A DNA stretch of 64,000 bases from Auanema rhodensis (lineage: Eukaryota; Nematoda; Chromadorea; Rhabditida; Rhabditidae): the NCBI GenBank assembly GCA_964057225.1, contig CAXKVF010000074.1:372001-436000 (forward strand), given 5' to 3'. The notes beneath the pieces are model-generated. The model saw only the letters and a list, made by a program, of their open reading frames with translations, was not told the origin of the DNA and did no database searches. Positions 40,601 through 54,034 of the stretch are shown here, piece by piece. Made by a program: the position numbers and the translations under genes. Each line of letters starts with the position of its first letter. The first letter of the stretch is position 1.

Positions 40601-42066
40601 AAGATAAAGAGATGCGGTTTTCAAAATTAGATCCCCCATGTCCATATTAGTCTAAATACTAATTTTTATTGATATTGCTTCATGGTAACCATGACTTTGA
40701 AATTTACGTGAACTTTAATTTATGCTAATTAAATGTACACGTGATGTGCACTTGGTATATAACTCGCTTCACGTGAAAGATAAAGAGATGCGGTTTTCAA
40801 AGTTAGATTCCCCATGTCCATATTAGTCTAAAAACAAATTTTTATTGATATTGGTGCATGGTAACCATGACTTTGAAATTTACGTGAACTTTAATTTATG
40901 CTAATTAAATGTACACGTGATGTGCACTTGGTATGTAACTCGCTTCACGTGAAAGATAAAGAGATGCGGTTTTCAAAATTAGATTCCCCATGTCCATATT
41001 AGTCTAAAAACAAATTTTTATTGATATTGGTGCATGGTAACCATGACTTTGAAATTTACGTGAACTTTAATTTATGCTAATTAAATGTACACGTGATGTG
41101 CACTTGGTATGTAACTTGCTTCACGTGAAAGATAAAGAGATGCGGTTTTCAAAATTAGATTGCCCATGTCCATATTAGTCTAAAAACAAATTTTAATTGA
41201 TATTGGTTCATGGTAACCATGACTTTGAAATTTACGTGAACTTTAATTTATGCTAATTAAATGTACACGTGATGTGCACTTGGTATGTAACTCGCTTCAC
41301 GTGAAAGATAAAGAGATGCGGTTTTCAAAATTAGATTCCCCATGTCCATATTAGTCTAAAAACAAATTTTTATTGATATTGGTGCATGGTAACCATGACT
41401 TTGAAATTTACGTGAACTTTAATTTATGCTAATTAAATGTACACGTGATGTGCACTTGGTATGTAACTTGCTTCACGTGAAAGATAAAGAGATGCGGTTT
41501 TCAAAATTAGATTGCCCATGTCCATATTAGTCTAAAAACAAATTTTAATTGATATTGGTTCATGGTAACCATGACTTTGAAATTTACGTGAACTTTAATT
41601 TATGCTAATTAAATGTACACGTGATGTGCTCTTGGTATGTAACTCGCTTCACGTGAAAGATAAAGAGATGCGGTTTTCAAAATTAGATCCCCCATGTCCA
41701 TATTAGTCTAAATACTAATTTTTATTGATATTGCTTCATGGTAACCATGACTTTGAAATTTACGTGAACTTTAATTTATGCTAATTAAATGTACACGTGA
41801 TGTGCACTTGGTATGTAACTCGCTTCACGTGAAAGATAAAGAGATGCGGTTTTCAAAGTTAGATTCCCCATGTCCATATTAGTCTAAAAACAAATTTTTA
41901 TTGATATTGGTTCATGGTAACCATGACTTTGAAATTTACGTGAACTTTAATTTATGCTAATTAAATGTACACGTGATGTGCACTTGGTATGTAACTCGCT
42001 TCACGTGAAAGATAAAGAGATGCGGTTTTCAAAATTAGATTCCCCATGTCCATATTAGTCTAAAAA
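37667..42066. repeat. Mixed-variant sub-array with 6-mer duplication
   Basis: k=214-238. It includes TCTGAAAAC near 37840, an ACAAACTTTAATTAATATT unit, GTGCTC at 38990 and 39342 (two apart), and the GTTAAAG, ATTACCC, GATCCCCC/AAATACTAA cassette (39929). A 6-monomer block (1056 bp) repeats: AACTTGC (40412 and 41468), ATTGCCC with T9A, GTGCTC, GATCCCCC/AAATACTAA (40633 and 41689), GCTTCATGG and CAAAGTTAG. AACTTGC is also at 41116. Confidence 0.85.
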
Positions 42067-45000
42067 CAAATTTTTATTGATATTGGTGCATGGTAACCAT
42101 GACTTTGAAATTTACGTGAACTTTAATTTATGCTAATTAAATGTACACGTGATGTGCACTTGGTATGTAACTCGCTTCACGTGAAAGATAAAGAGATGCG
42201 GTTTTCAAAATTAGATTCCCCATGTCCATATTAGTCTAAAAACAAATTTTTATTGATATTGGTGCATGGTAACCATGACTTTGAAATTTACGTGAACTTT
42301 AATTTATGCTAATTAAATGTACACGTGATGTGCACTTGGTATGTAACTCGCTTCACGTGAAAGATAAAGAGATGCGGTTTTCAAAATTAGATTCCCCATG
42401 TCCATATTAGTCTAAAAACAAATTTTTATTGATATTGGTGCATGGTAACCATGACTTTGAAATTTACGTGAACTTTAATTTATGCTAATTAAATGTACAC
42501 GTGATGTGCACTTGGTATGTAACTCGCTTCACGTGAAAGATAAAGAGATGCGGTTTTCAAAATTAGATTCCCCATGTCCATATTAGTCTAAAAACAAATT
42601 TTTATTGATATTGGTTCATGGTAACCATGACTTTGAAATTTACGTGAACTTTAATTTATGCTAATTAAATGTACACGTGATGTGCACTTGGTATGTAACT
42701 CGCTTCACGTGAAAGATAAAGAGATGCGGTTTTCAAAATTAGATTCCCCATGTCCATATTAGTCTAAAAACAAATTTTTATTGATATTGGTGCATGGTAA
42801 CCATGACTTTGAAATTTACGTGAACTTTAATTTATGCTAATTAAATGTACACGTGATGTGCACTTGGCATGTAACTCGCTTCACGTGAAAGATAAAGAGA
42901 TGCGGTTTTCAAAATTAGATCCCCCATGTCCATATTAGTCTAAAAACAAATTTTTATTGATATTGGTGCATGGTAACCATGACTTTGAAATTTACGTGAA
43001 CTTTAATTTATGCTAATTAAATGTACACGTGATGTGCACTTGGTATGTAACTCGCTTCACGTGAAAGATAAAGAGATGCGGTTTTCAAAATTAGATTCCC
43101 CATGTCGATATTAGTCTAAAAACAAATTTTTATTGATATTGGTTCATGGTAACCATGACTTTGAAATTTACGTGAACTTTAATTTATGCTAATTAAATGT
43201 ACACGTGATGTGCACTTGGTATGTAACTCGCTTCACGTGAAAGATAAAGAGATGCGGTTTTCAAAATTAGATTCCCCATGTCCATATTAGTCTAAAAACA
43301 AATTTTTATTGATATTGGTGCCTGGTAACCATGACTTTGAAATTTACGTGAACTTTAATTTATGCTAATTAAATGTACACGTGATGTGCACTTGGTATGT
43401 AACTCGCTTCACGTAAAAGATAAAGAGATGCGGTTTTCAAAATTAGATTCCCCATGTCCATATTAGTCTAAAAACAAATTTTTATTGATATTGGTGCATG
43501 GTAACCATGACTTTGAATTTTACGTGAACTTTAATTTATGCTAATTAAATGTACACGTGATGTGCACTTGGTATGTAACTCGCTTCAAGTGAAAGATAAA
43601 GAGATGCGGTTTTCAAGATTAGATTCCCCATGTCCATATTAGTCTAAAAACAAATTTTTATTGATATTGCTTCATGGTAACCATGACTTTGAAATTTACG
43701 TGAACTTTAATTTATGCTAATTAAATGTACACGTGATGTGCACTTGGTATGTAACTCACTTCACGTAAAAGATAAAGAGATGCGGTTTTCAAAATTAGAT
43801 TCCCCATGTCCATATTAGTCTAAAAACAAATTTTAATTGATATTGGTTCATGGTAACCATGACTTTGAAATTTACGTGAACTTTAATTTATGCTAATTAA
43901 ATGTACACGTGATGTGCACTTGGTATGTAACTCGCTTCACGTGAAAGATAAAGAGATGCGGTTTTCAAAGTTAGATTCCCCATGTCCATATTAGTCTAAA
44001 AACAAATTTTTATTGATATTGGTGCATGGTAACCATGACTTTGAAATTTACGTGAACTTTAATTTATGCTAATTAAATGTACACGTGATGTGCACTTGGT
44101 ATGTAACTCGCTTCACGTGAAAGATGAAGAGATGCGGTTTTCAAAATTAGATTCCCCATGTCCATATTAGTCTAAAAACAAATTTTTATTGATATTGGTG
44201 CATGGTAACCATGACTTTGAAATTTACGTGAACTTTAATTTATGCTAATTAAATGTACACGTGATGTGCACTTGGTATGTAACTCGCTTCACGTGAAAGA
44301 TAAAGAGATGCGGTTTTCAAAATTAGATTCCCCATGTCCATATTAGTCTAAAAACAAATTTTTATTGATATTGGTGCATGGTAACCATGACTTTGAAATT
44401 TACGTGAACTTTAATTTATGCTAATTAAATGTACACGTGATGTGCACTTGGTATGTAACTCGCTTCACGTGAAAGATAAAGAGATGCGGTTTTCAAAATT
44501 AGATTGCCCATGTCCATATTAGTCTAAAAACAAATTTTAATTGATATTGGTTCATGGTAACCATGACTTTGAAATTTACGTGAACTTTAATTTATGCTAA
44601 TTAAATGTACACGTGATGTGCACTTGGTATGTAACTCGCTTCACGTGAAAGATAAAGAGATGCGGTTTTCAAAATTAGATTTCCCATGCCCATATTAGTC
44701 TAAAAACAAATTTTTATTGATATTGGTGCATGGTAACCATGACTTTGAAATTTACGTGAACTTTAATTTATGCTAATTAAATGTACACGTGATGTGCACT
44801 TGGTATGTAACTCGCTTCACGTAAAAGATAAAGAGATGCGGTTTTCAAAATTAGATTGCCCATGTCCATATTAGTCTGAAAACAAATTTTTATTGATATT
44901 GGTGCATGGTAACCATGACTTTGAAATTTACGTGAACTTTAATTTATGCTAATTAAATGTACACGTGATGTGCACTCGGTATGTAACTCGCTTCACGTGA

Positions 45001-45762
45001 AAGATAAAGAGATGCGGTTTTCAAAATTAGATTCCTCATGTCCATATTAGTCTAAAAACAAATTTTTATTGATATTGGTGCATGGTAACCATGACTTTGA
45101 AATTTACGTGAACTTTAATTTATGCTAATTAAATGTACACGTGATGTGCACTTGGTATGTAACTCGCTTCACGTGAAAGATAAAGAGATGCGGTTTTCAA
45201 AATTAGATTGCCCATGTCCATATTAGTCTAAAAACAAATTTTTATTGATATTGGTTCATGGTAACCATGACTTTGAAATTTACGTGAACTTTAATTTATG
45301 CTAATTAAATGTACACGTGATGTGCACTTGGTATGTAACTCGCTTCACGTGAAAGATAAAGAGATACGGTTTTCAAAATTAGATTCCCCATGTCCATATT
45401 AGTCTAAAAACAAATTTTTATTGATATTGGTGCATGGTAACCGTGACTTTGAAATTTACGTGAACTTTAATTTATGCTAATTAAATGTACACGTGATGTG
45501 CACTTGGTATGTAACTCGCTTCACGTGAAAGATAAAGAGATGCGGTTTTCAAAATTAGATTGCCCATGTCCATATTAGTCTAAAAACAAATTTTAATTGA
45601 TATTGGTTCATGGTAACCATGACTTTGAAATTTACGTGAACATTAATTTATGCTAATTAAATGTACACGTGATGTGCACTTGGTATGTAACTCGCTTCAC
45701 GTGAAAGATAAAGAGATGCGGTTTTCAAAATTAGATTCCCCATGTCCATATTAGTCTAAAAA
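42067..45762. repeat. 21-mer HOR, copy A (3696 bp)
   Basis: k=239-259. Ordered markers: G-G-G-T-G types, GATCCCCC (42921), GTCGATA (43107), GTGCCTGG, CACGTAAAAG, GAATTTT with TTCAAGTG and CAAGATTAG, GCTTCATGG with AACTCACTT, T9A with CAAAGTTAG, GATGAAG, ATTGCCC then T9A, ATGCCCATA, CACGTAAAAG, TCTGAAAAC, GCACTCGG with ATTCCTC, GATACGG (45366), AACCGTGAC and GAACATTAAT. The same list runs again from 45763, which makes this the clearest HOR in the window. Confidence 0.92.
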
Positions 45763-48700
45763 CAAATTTTTATTGATATTGGTGCATGGTAACCATGACT
45801 TTGAAATTTACGTGAACTTTAATTTATGCTAATTAAATGTACACGTGATGTGCACTTGGTATGTAACTCGCTTCACGTGAAAGATAAAGAGATGCGGTTT
45901 TCAAAATTAGATTCCCCATGTCCATATTAGTCTAAAAACAAATTTTTATTGATATTGGTGCATGGTAACCATGACTTTGAAATTTACGTGAACTTTAATT
46001 TATGCTAATTAAATGTACACGTGATGTGCACTTGGTATGTAACTCGCTTCACGTGAAAGATAAAGAGATGCGGTTTTCAAAATTAGATTCCCCATGTCCA
46101 TATTAGTCTAAAAACAAATTTTTATTGATATTGGTGCATGGTAACCATGACTTTGAAATTTACGTGAACTTTAATTTATGCTAATTAAATGTACACGTGA
46201 TGTGCACTTGGTATGTAACTCGCTTCACGTGAAAGATAAAGAGATGCGGTTTTCAAAATTAGATTCCCCATGTCCATATTAGTCTAAAAACAAATTTTTA
46301 TTGATATTGGTTCATGGTAACCATGACTTTGAAATTTACGTGAACTTTAATTTATGCTAATTAAATGTACACGTGATGTGCACTTGGTATGTAACTCGCT
46401 TCACGTGAAAGATAAAGAGATGCGGTTTTCAAAATTAGATTCCCCATGTCCATATTAGTCTAAAAACAAATTTTTATTGATATTGGTGCATGGTAACCAT
46501 GACTTTGAAATTTACGTGAACTTTAATTTATGCTAATTAAATGTACACGTGATGTGCACTTGGTATGTAACTCGCTTCACGTGAAAGATAAAGAGATGCG
46601 GTTTTCAAAATTAGATCCCCCATGTCCATATTAGTCTAAAAACAAATTTTTATTGATATTGGTGCATGGTAACCATGACTTTGAAATTTACGTGAACTTT
46701 AATTTATGCTAATTAAATGTACACGTGATGTGCACTTGGTATGTAACTCGCTTCACGTGAAAGATAAAGAGATGCGGTTTTCAAAATTAGATTCCCCATG
46801 TCGATATTAGTCTAAAAACAAATTTTTATTGATATTGGTTCATGGTAACCATGACTTTGAAATTTACGTGAACTTTAATTTATGCTAATTAAATGTACAC
46901 GTGATGTGCACTTGGTATGTAACTCGCTTCACGTGAAAGATAAAGAGATGCGGTTTTCAAAATTAGATTCCCCATGTCCATATTAGTCTAAAAACAAATT
47001 TTTATTGATATTGGTGCCTGGTAACCATGACTTTGAAATTTACGTGAACTTTAATTTATGCTAATTAAATGTACACGTGATGTGCACTTGGTATGTAACT
47101 CGCTTCACGTAAAAGATAAAGAGATGCGGTTTTCAAAATTAGATTCCCCATGTCCATATTAGTCTAAAAACAAATTTTTATTGATATTGGTGCATGGTAA
47201 CCATGACTTTGAATTTTACGTGAACTTTAATTTATGCTAATTAAATGTACACGTGATGTGCACTTGGTATGTAACTCGCTTCAAGTGAAAGATAAAGAGA
47301 TGCGGTTTTCAAGATTAGATTCCCCATGTCCATATTAGTCTAAAAACAAATTTTTATTGATATTGCTTCATGGTAACCATGACTTTGAAATTTACGTGAA
47401 CTTTAATTTATGCTAATTAAATGTACACGTGATGTGCACTTGGTATGTAACTCACTTCACGTAAAAGATAAAGAGATGCGGTTTTCAAAATTAGATTCCC
47501 CATGTCCATATTAGTCTAAAAACAAATTTTAATTGATATTGGTTCATGGTAACCATGACTTTGAAATTTACGTGAACTTTAATTTATGCTAATTAAATGT
47601 ACACGTGATGTGCACTTGGTATGTAACTCGCTTCACGTGAAAGATAAAGAGATGCGGTTTTCAAAGTTAGATTCCCCATGTCCATATTAGTCTAAAAACA
47701 AATTTTTATTGATATTGGTGCATGGTAACCATGACTTTGAAATTTACGTGAACTTTAATTTATGCTAATTAAATGTACACGTGATGTGCACTTGGTATGT
47801 AACTCGCTTCACGTGAAAGATGAAGAGATGCGGTTTTCAAAATTAGATTCCCCATGTCCATATTAGTCTAAAAACAAATTTTTATTGATATTGGTGCATG
47901 GTAACCATGACTTTGAAATTTACGTGAACTTTAATTTATGCTAATTAAATGTACACGTGATGTGCACTTGGTATGTAACTCGCTTCACGTGAAAGATAAA
48001 GAGATGCGGTTTTCAAAATTAGATTCCCCATGTCCATATTAGTCTAAAAACAAATTTTTATTGATATTGGTGCATGGTAACCATGACTTTGAAATTTACG
48101 TGAACTTTAATTTATGCTAATTAAATGTACACGTGATGTGCACTTGGTATGTAACTCGCTTCACGTGAAAGATAAAGAGATGCGGTTTTCAAAATTAGAT
48201 TGCCCATGTCCATATTAGTCTAAAAACAAATTTTAATTGATATTGGTTCATGGTAACCATGACTTTGAAATTTACGTGAACTTTAATTTATGCTAATTAA
48301 ATGTACACGTGATGTGCACTTGGTATGTAACTCGCTTCACGTGAAAGATAAAGAGATGCGGTTTTCAAAATTAGATTGCCCATGCCCATATTAGTCTAAA
48401 AACAAATTTTTATTGATATTGGTGCATGGTAACCATGACTTTGAAATTTACGTGAACTTTAATTTATGCTAATTAAATGTACACGTGATGTGCACTTGGT
48501 ATGTAACTCGCTTCACGTAAAAGATAAAGAGATGCGGTTTTCAAAATTAGATTGCCCATGTCCATATTAGTCTGAAAACAAATTTTTATTGATATTGGTG
48601 CATGGTAACCATGACTTTGAAATTTACGTGAACTTTAATTTATGCTAATTAAATGTACACGTGATGTGCACTTGGTATGTAACTCGCTTCACGTAAAAGA

Positions 48701-51570
48701 TAAAGAGATGCGGTTTTCAAAATTAGATTCCCCATGTCCATATTAGTCTAAAAACAAATTTTTATTGATATTGGTGCATGGTAACCATGACTTTGAATTT
48801 TACGTGAACTTTAATTTATGCTAATTAAATGTACACGTGATGTGCACTTGGTATGTAACTCGCTTCAAGTGAAAGATAAAGAGATGCGGTTTTCAAGATT
48901 AGATTCCCCATGTCCATATTAGTCTAAAAACAAATTTTTATTGATATTGCTTCATGGTAACCATGACTTTGAAATTTACGTGAACTTTAATTTATGCTAA
49001 TTAAATGTACACGTGATGTGCACTTGGTATGTAACTCACTTCACGTAAAAGATAAAGAGATGCGGTTTTCAAAATTAGATTCCCCATGTCCATATTAGTC
49101 TAAAAACAAATTTTAATTGATATTGGTTCATGGTAACCATGACTTTGAAATTTACGTGAACTTTAATTTATGCTAATTAAATGTACACGTGATGTGCACT
49201 TGGTATGTAACTCGCTTCACGTGAAAGATAAAGAGATGCGGTTTTCAAAGTTAGATTCCCCATGTCCATATTAGTCTAAAAACAAATTTTTATTGATATT
49301 GGTGCATGGTAACCATGACTTTGAAATTTACGTGAACTTTAATTTATGCTAATTAAATGTACACGTGATGTGCACTTGGTATGTAACTCGCTTCACGTGA
49401 AAGATGAAGAGATGCGGTTTTCAAAATTAGATTCCCCATGTCCATATTAGTCTAAAAACAAATTTTTATTGATATTGGTGCATGGTAACCATGACTTTGA
49501 AATTTACGTGAACTTTAATTTATGCTAATTAAATGTACACGTGATGTGCACTTGGTATGTAACTCGCTTCACGTGAAAGATAAAGAGATGCGGTTTTCAA
49601 AATTAGATTCCCCATGTCCATATTAGTCTAAAAACAAATTTTTATTGATATTGGTGCATGGTAACCATGACTTTGAAATTTACGTGAACTTTAATTTATG
49701 CTAATTAAATGTACACGTGATGTGCACTTGGTATGTAACTCGCTTCACGTGAAAGATAAAGAGATGCGGTTTTCAAAATTAGATTGCCCATGTCCATATT
49801 AGTCTAAAAACAAATTTTAATTGATATTGGTTCATGGTAACCATGACTTTGAAATTTACGTGAACTTTAATTTATGCTAATTAAATGTACACGTGATGTG
49901 CACTTGGTATGTAACTCGCTTCACGTGAAAGATAAAGAGATGCGGTTTTCAAAATTAGATTGCCCATGCCCATATTAGTCTAAAAACAAATTTTTATTGA
50001 TATTGGTGCATGGTAACCATGACTTTGAAATTTACGTGAACTTTAATTTATGCTAATTAAATGTACACGTGATGTGCACTTGGTATGTAACTCGCTTCAC
50101 GTAAAAGATAAAGAGATGCGGTTTTCAAAATTAGATTGCCCATGTCCATATTAGTCTGAAAACAAATTTTTATTGATATTGGTGCATGGTAACCATGACT
50201 TTGAAATTTACGTGAACTTTAATTTATGCTAATTAAATGTACACGTGATGTGCACTCGGTATGTAACTCGCTTCACGTGAAAGATAAAGAGATGCGGTTT
50301 TCAAAATTAGATTCCTCATGTCCATATTAGTCTAAAAACAAATTTTTATTGATATTGGTGCATGGTAACCATGACTTTGAAATTTACGTGAACTTTAATT
50401 TATGCTAATTAAATGTACACGTGATGTGCACTTGGTATGTAACTCGCTTCACGTGAAAGATAAAGAGATGCGGTTTTCAAAATTAGATTGCCCATGCCCA
50501 TATTAGTCTAAAAACAAATTTTTATTGATATTGGTGCATGGTAACCATGACTTTGAAATTTACGTGAACTTTAATTTATGCTAATTAAATGTACACGTGA
50601 TGTGCACTTGGTATGTAACTCGCTTCACGTAAAAGATAAAGAGATGCGGTTTTCAAAATTAGATTGCCCATGTCCATATTAGTCTGAAAACAAATTTTTA
50701 TTGATATTGGTGCATGGTAACCATGACTTTGAAATTTACGTGAACTTTAATTTATGCTAATTAAATGTACACGTGATGTGCACTCGGTATGTAACTCGCT
50801 TCACGTGAAAGATAAAGAGATGCGGTTTTCAAAATTAGATTCCTCATGTCCATATTAGTCTAAAAACAAATTTTTATTGATATTGGTGCATGGTAACCAT
50901 GACTTTGAAATTTACGTGAACTTTAATTTATGCTAATTAAATGTACACGTGATGTGCACTTGGTATGTAACTCGCTTCACGTGAAAGATAAAGAGATGCG
51001 GTTTTCAAAATTAGATTGCCCATGTCCATATTAGTCTAAAAACAAATTTTTATTGATATTGGTTCATGGTAACCATGACTTTGAAATTTACGTGAACTTT
51101 AATTTATGCTAATTAAATGTACACGTGATGTGCACTTGGTATGTAACTCGCTTCACGTGAAAGATAAAGAGATACGGTTTTCAAAATTAGATTCCCCATG
51201 TCCATATTAGTCTAAAAACAAATTTTTATTGATATTGGTGCATGGTAACCGTGACTTTGAAATTTACGTGAACTTTAATTTATGCTAATTAAATGTACAC
51301 GTGATGTGCACTTGGTATGTAACTCGCTTCACGTGAAAGATAAAGAGATGCGGTTTTCAAAATTAGATTGCCCATGTCCATATTAGTCTAAAAACAAATT
51401 TTAATTGATATTGGTTCATGGTAACCATGACTTTGAAATTTACGTGAACATTAATTTATGCTAATTAAATGTACACGTGATGTGCACTTGGTATGTAACT
51501 CGCTTCACGTGAAAGATAAAGAGATGCGGTTTTCAAAATTAGATTCCCCATGTCCATATTAGTCTAAAAA
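45763..51570. repeat. 21-mer HOR, copy B expanded to 33 monomers
   Basis: k=260-292. It starts in step with copy A: GATCCCCC at 46617 and GTCGATA at 46803, each exactly 3696 bp later. A 9-monomer block is then doubled (46995-48578 and 48579-50162; CAAGTG at 47284 and 48868), and a 3-monomer block is doubled (49987-50514 and 50515-51042). The closing markers GATACGG (51174), AACCGTGAC and GAACATTAAT lie 33 monomers after copy A, and 21+9+3 gives 33. A few substitutions separate A and B, such as GGCATG only in A. Confidence 0.92.
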
Positions 51571-54034
51571 CAAATTTTTATTGATATTGGTGCATGGTAA
51601 CCATGACTTTGAAATTTACGTGAACTTTAATTTATGCTAATTAAATGTACACGTGATGTGCACTTGGTATGTAACTCGCTTCACGTGAAAGATAAAGAGA
51701 TGCGGTTTTCAAAATTAGATTCCCCATGTCCATATTAGTCTAAAAACGAATTTTTATTGATATTGGTGCATGGTAACCACGACTTTGAAATTTACGTGAA
51801 CTTTAATTTATGCTAATTAAATGTACACGTGATGTGCACTTGGTATGTAACTCGCTTCACGTGAAAGATAAAGAGATGCGGTTTTCAAAATTAGATTCCC
51901 CATGTCCATATTAGTCTAAAAACAAATTTTTATTGATATTGGTTCATGGTAACCATGACTTTGAAATTTACGTGAACTTTAATTTATGCTAATTAAATGT
52001 ACACGTGATGTGCACTTGGTATGTAACTCGCTTCACGTGAAAGATAAAGAGATGCGGTTTTCAAAATTAGATTCCCCATGTCCATATTAGTCTAAAAACA
52101 AATTTTTATTGATATTGGTGCATGGTAACCATGACTTTGAAATTTACGTGAACTTTAATTTATGCTAATTAAATGTACACGTGATGTGCACTTGGTATGT
52201 AACTCGCTTCACGTGAAAGATAAAGAGATGCGGTTTTCAAAATTAGATTCCCCATGTCCATATTAGTCTAAAAACGAATTTTTATTGATATTGGTGCATG
52301 GTAACCACGACTTTGAAATTTACGTGAACTTTAATTTATGCTAATTAAATGTACACGTGATGTGCACTTGGTATGTAACTCGCTTCACGTGAAAGATAAA
52401 GAGATGCGGTTTTCAAAATTAGATTCCCCATGTCCATATTAGTCTAAAAACAAATTTTTATTGATATTGGTGCATGGTAACCATGACTTTGAAATTTACG
52501 TGAACTTTAATTTATGCTAATTAAATGTACACGTGATGTGCACTTGGTATGTAACTCGCTTCACGTGAAAGATAAAGAGATGCGGTTTTCAAAATTAGAT
52601 TCCCCATGTCCATATTAGTCTAAAAACGAATTTTTATTGATATTGGTGCATGGTAACCACGACTTTGAAATTTACGTGAACTTTAATTTATGCTAATTAA
52701 ATGTACACGTGATGTGCACTTGGTATGTAACTCGCTTCACGTGAAAGATAAAGAGATGCGGTTTTCAAAATTAGATTGCCCATGTCCATATTAGTCTAAA
52801 AACAAATTGTTATTGATATTGGTTCATGGTAACCATGACTTTGAAATTTACGTGAACTTTAATTTATGCTAATTAAATGTACACGTGATGTGCACTTGGT
52901 ATGTAACTCGCTTCACGTGAAAGATAAAGAGATGCGGTTTTCAAAATTAGATTCCCCATGTCCATATTAGTCTAAAAACAAATTTTTATTGATATTGGTG
53001 CATGGTAACCATGACTTTGAAATTTACGTGAACTTTAATTTATGCTAATTAAATGTACACGTGATGTGCACTTGGTATGTAACTCGCTTCACGTGAAAGA
53101 TGAAGAGATGCGGTTTTCAAAATTAGATTCCCCATGTCCATATTAGTCTAAAAACAAATTTTTATTGATATTGGTGCATGGTAACCATGACTTTGAAATT
53201 TACGTGAACTTTAATTTATGCTAATTAAATGTACACGTGATGTGCACTTGGTATGTAACTCGCTTCACGTGAAAGATAAAGAGATGCGGTTTTCAAAATT
53301 AGATCCCCCATGTCCATATTAGTCTAAAAACAAATTTTTATTGATATTGGTTCATGGTAACCATGACTTTGAAATTTACGTGAACTTTAATTTATGCTAA
53401 TTAAATGTACACGTGATGTGCACTTGGTATGTAACTCGCTTCACGTGAAAGATAAAAAGATGCGGTTTTCAAAATTAGATTCCCCATGTCCATATTAGTC
53501 TAAAAACGAATTTTTATTGATATTGGTGCATGGTAACCACGACTTTGAAATTTACGTGAACTTTAATTTATGCTAATTAAATGTACACGTGATGTGCACT
53601 TGGTATGTAACTCGCTTCACGTGAAAGATAAAGAGATGCGGTTTTCAAAATTAGATTCCCCATGTCCATATTAGTCTAAAAACAAATTTTTATTGATATT
53701 GGTTCATGGTAACCATGACTTTGAAATTTACGTGAACTTTAATTTATGCTAATTAAATGTACACGTGATGTGCACTTGGTATGTAACTCGCTTCACGTGA
53801 AAGATAAAGAGATGCGGTTTTCAAAGTTAGATTCCCCATGTCCATATTAGTCTGAAAACAAATTTTTATTGATATTGGTTCATGGTAACCATGACTTTGA
53901 AATTTACGTGAACTTTAATTTATGCTAATTAAATGTACACGTGATGTGCACTTGGTATGTAACTCGCTTCACGTGAAAGATAAAGAGATGCGGTTTTCAA
54001 AATTAGATTCCCCATGTCCATATTAGTCTAAAAA
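51571..54034. repeat. Short-period ACGAA/CCACGAC module
   Basis: k=293-306. A unit carrying A2G (AAAACGAATT) together with T34C (AACCACGAC) occurs four times, at 51748, 52276, 52628 and 53508, so spaced 3, 2 and 5 monomers. The pair is found only here. Other markers are ATTGCCC with T7G near 52790, GATGAAG near 53100, GATCCCCC near 53305, AAAAAGATG near 53456, and CAAAGTTAG with TCTGAAAAC near 53826. T34C breaks the 13-bp palindrome and adds a CpG. Confidence 0.85.
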
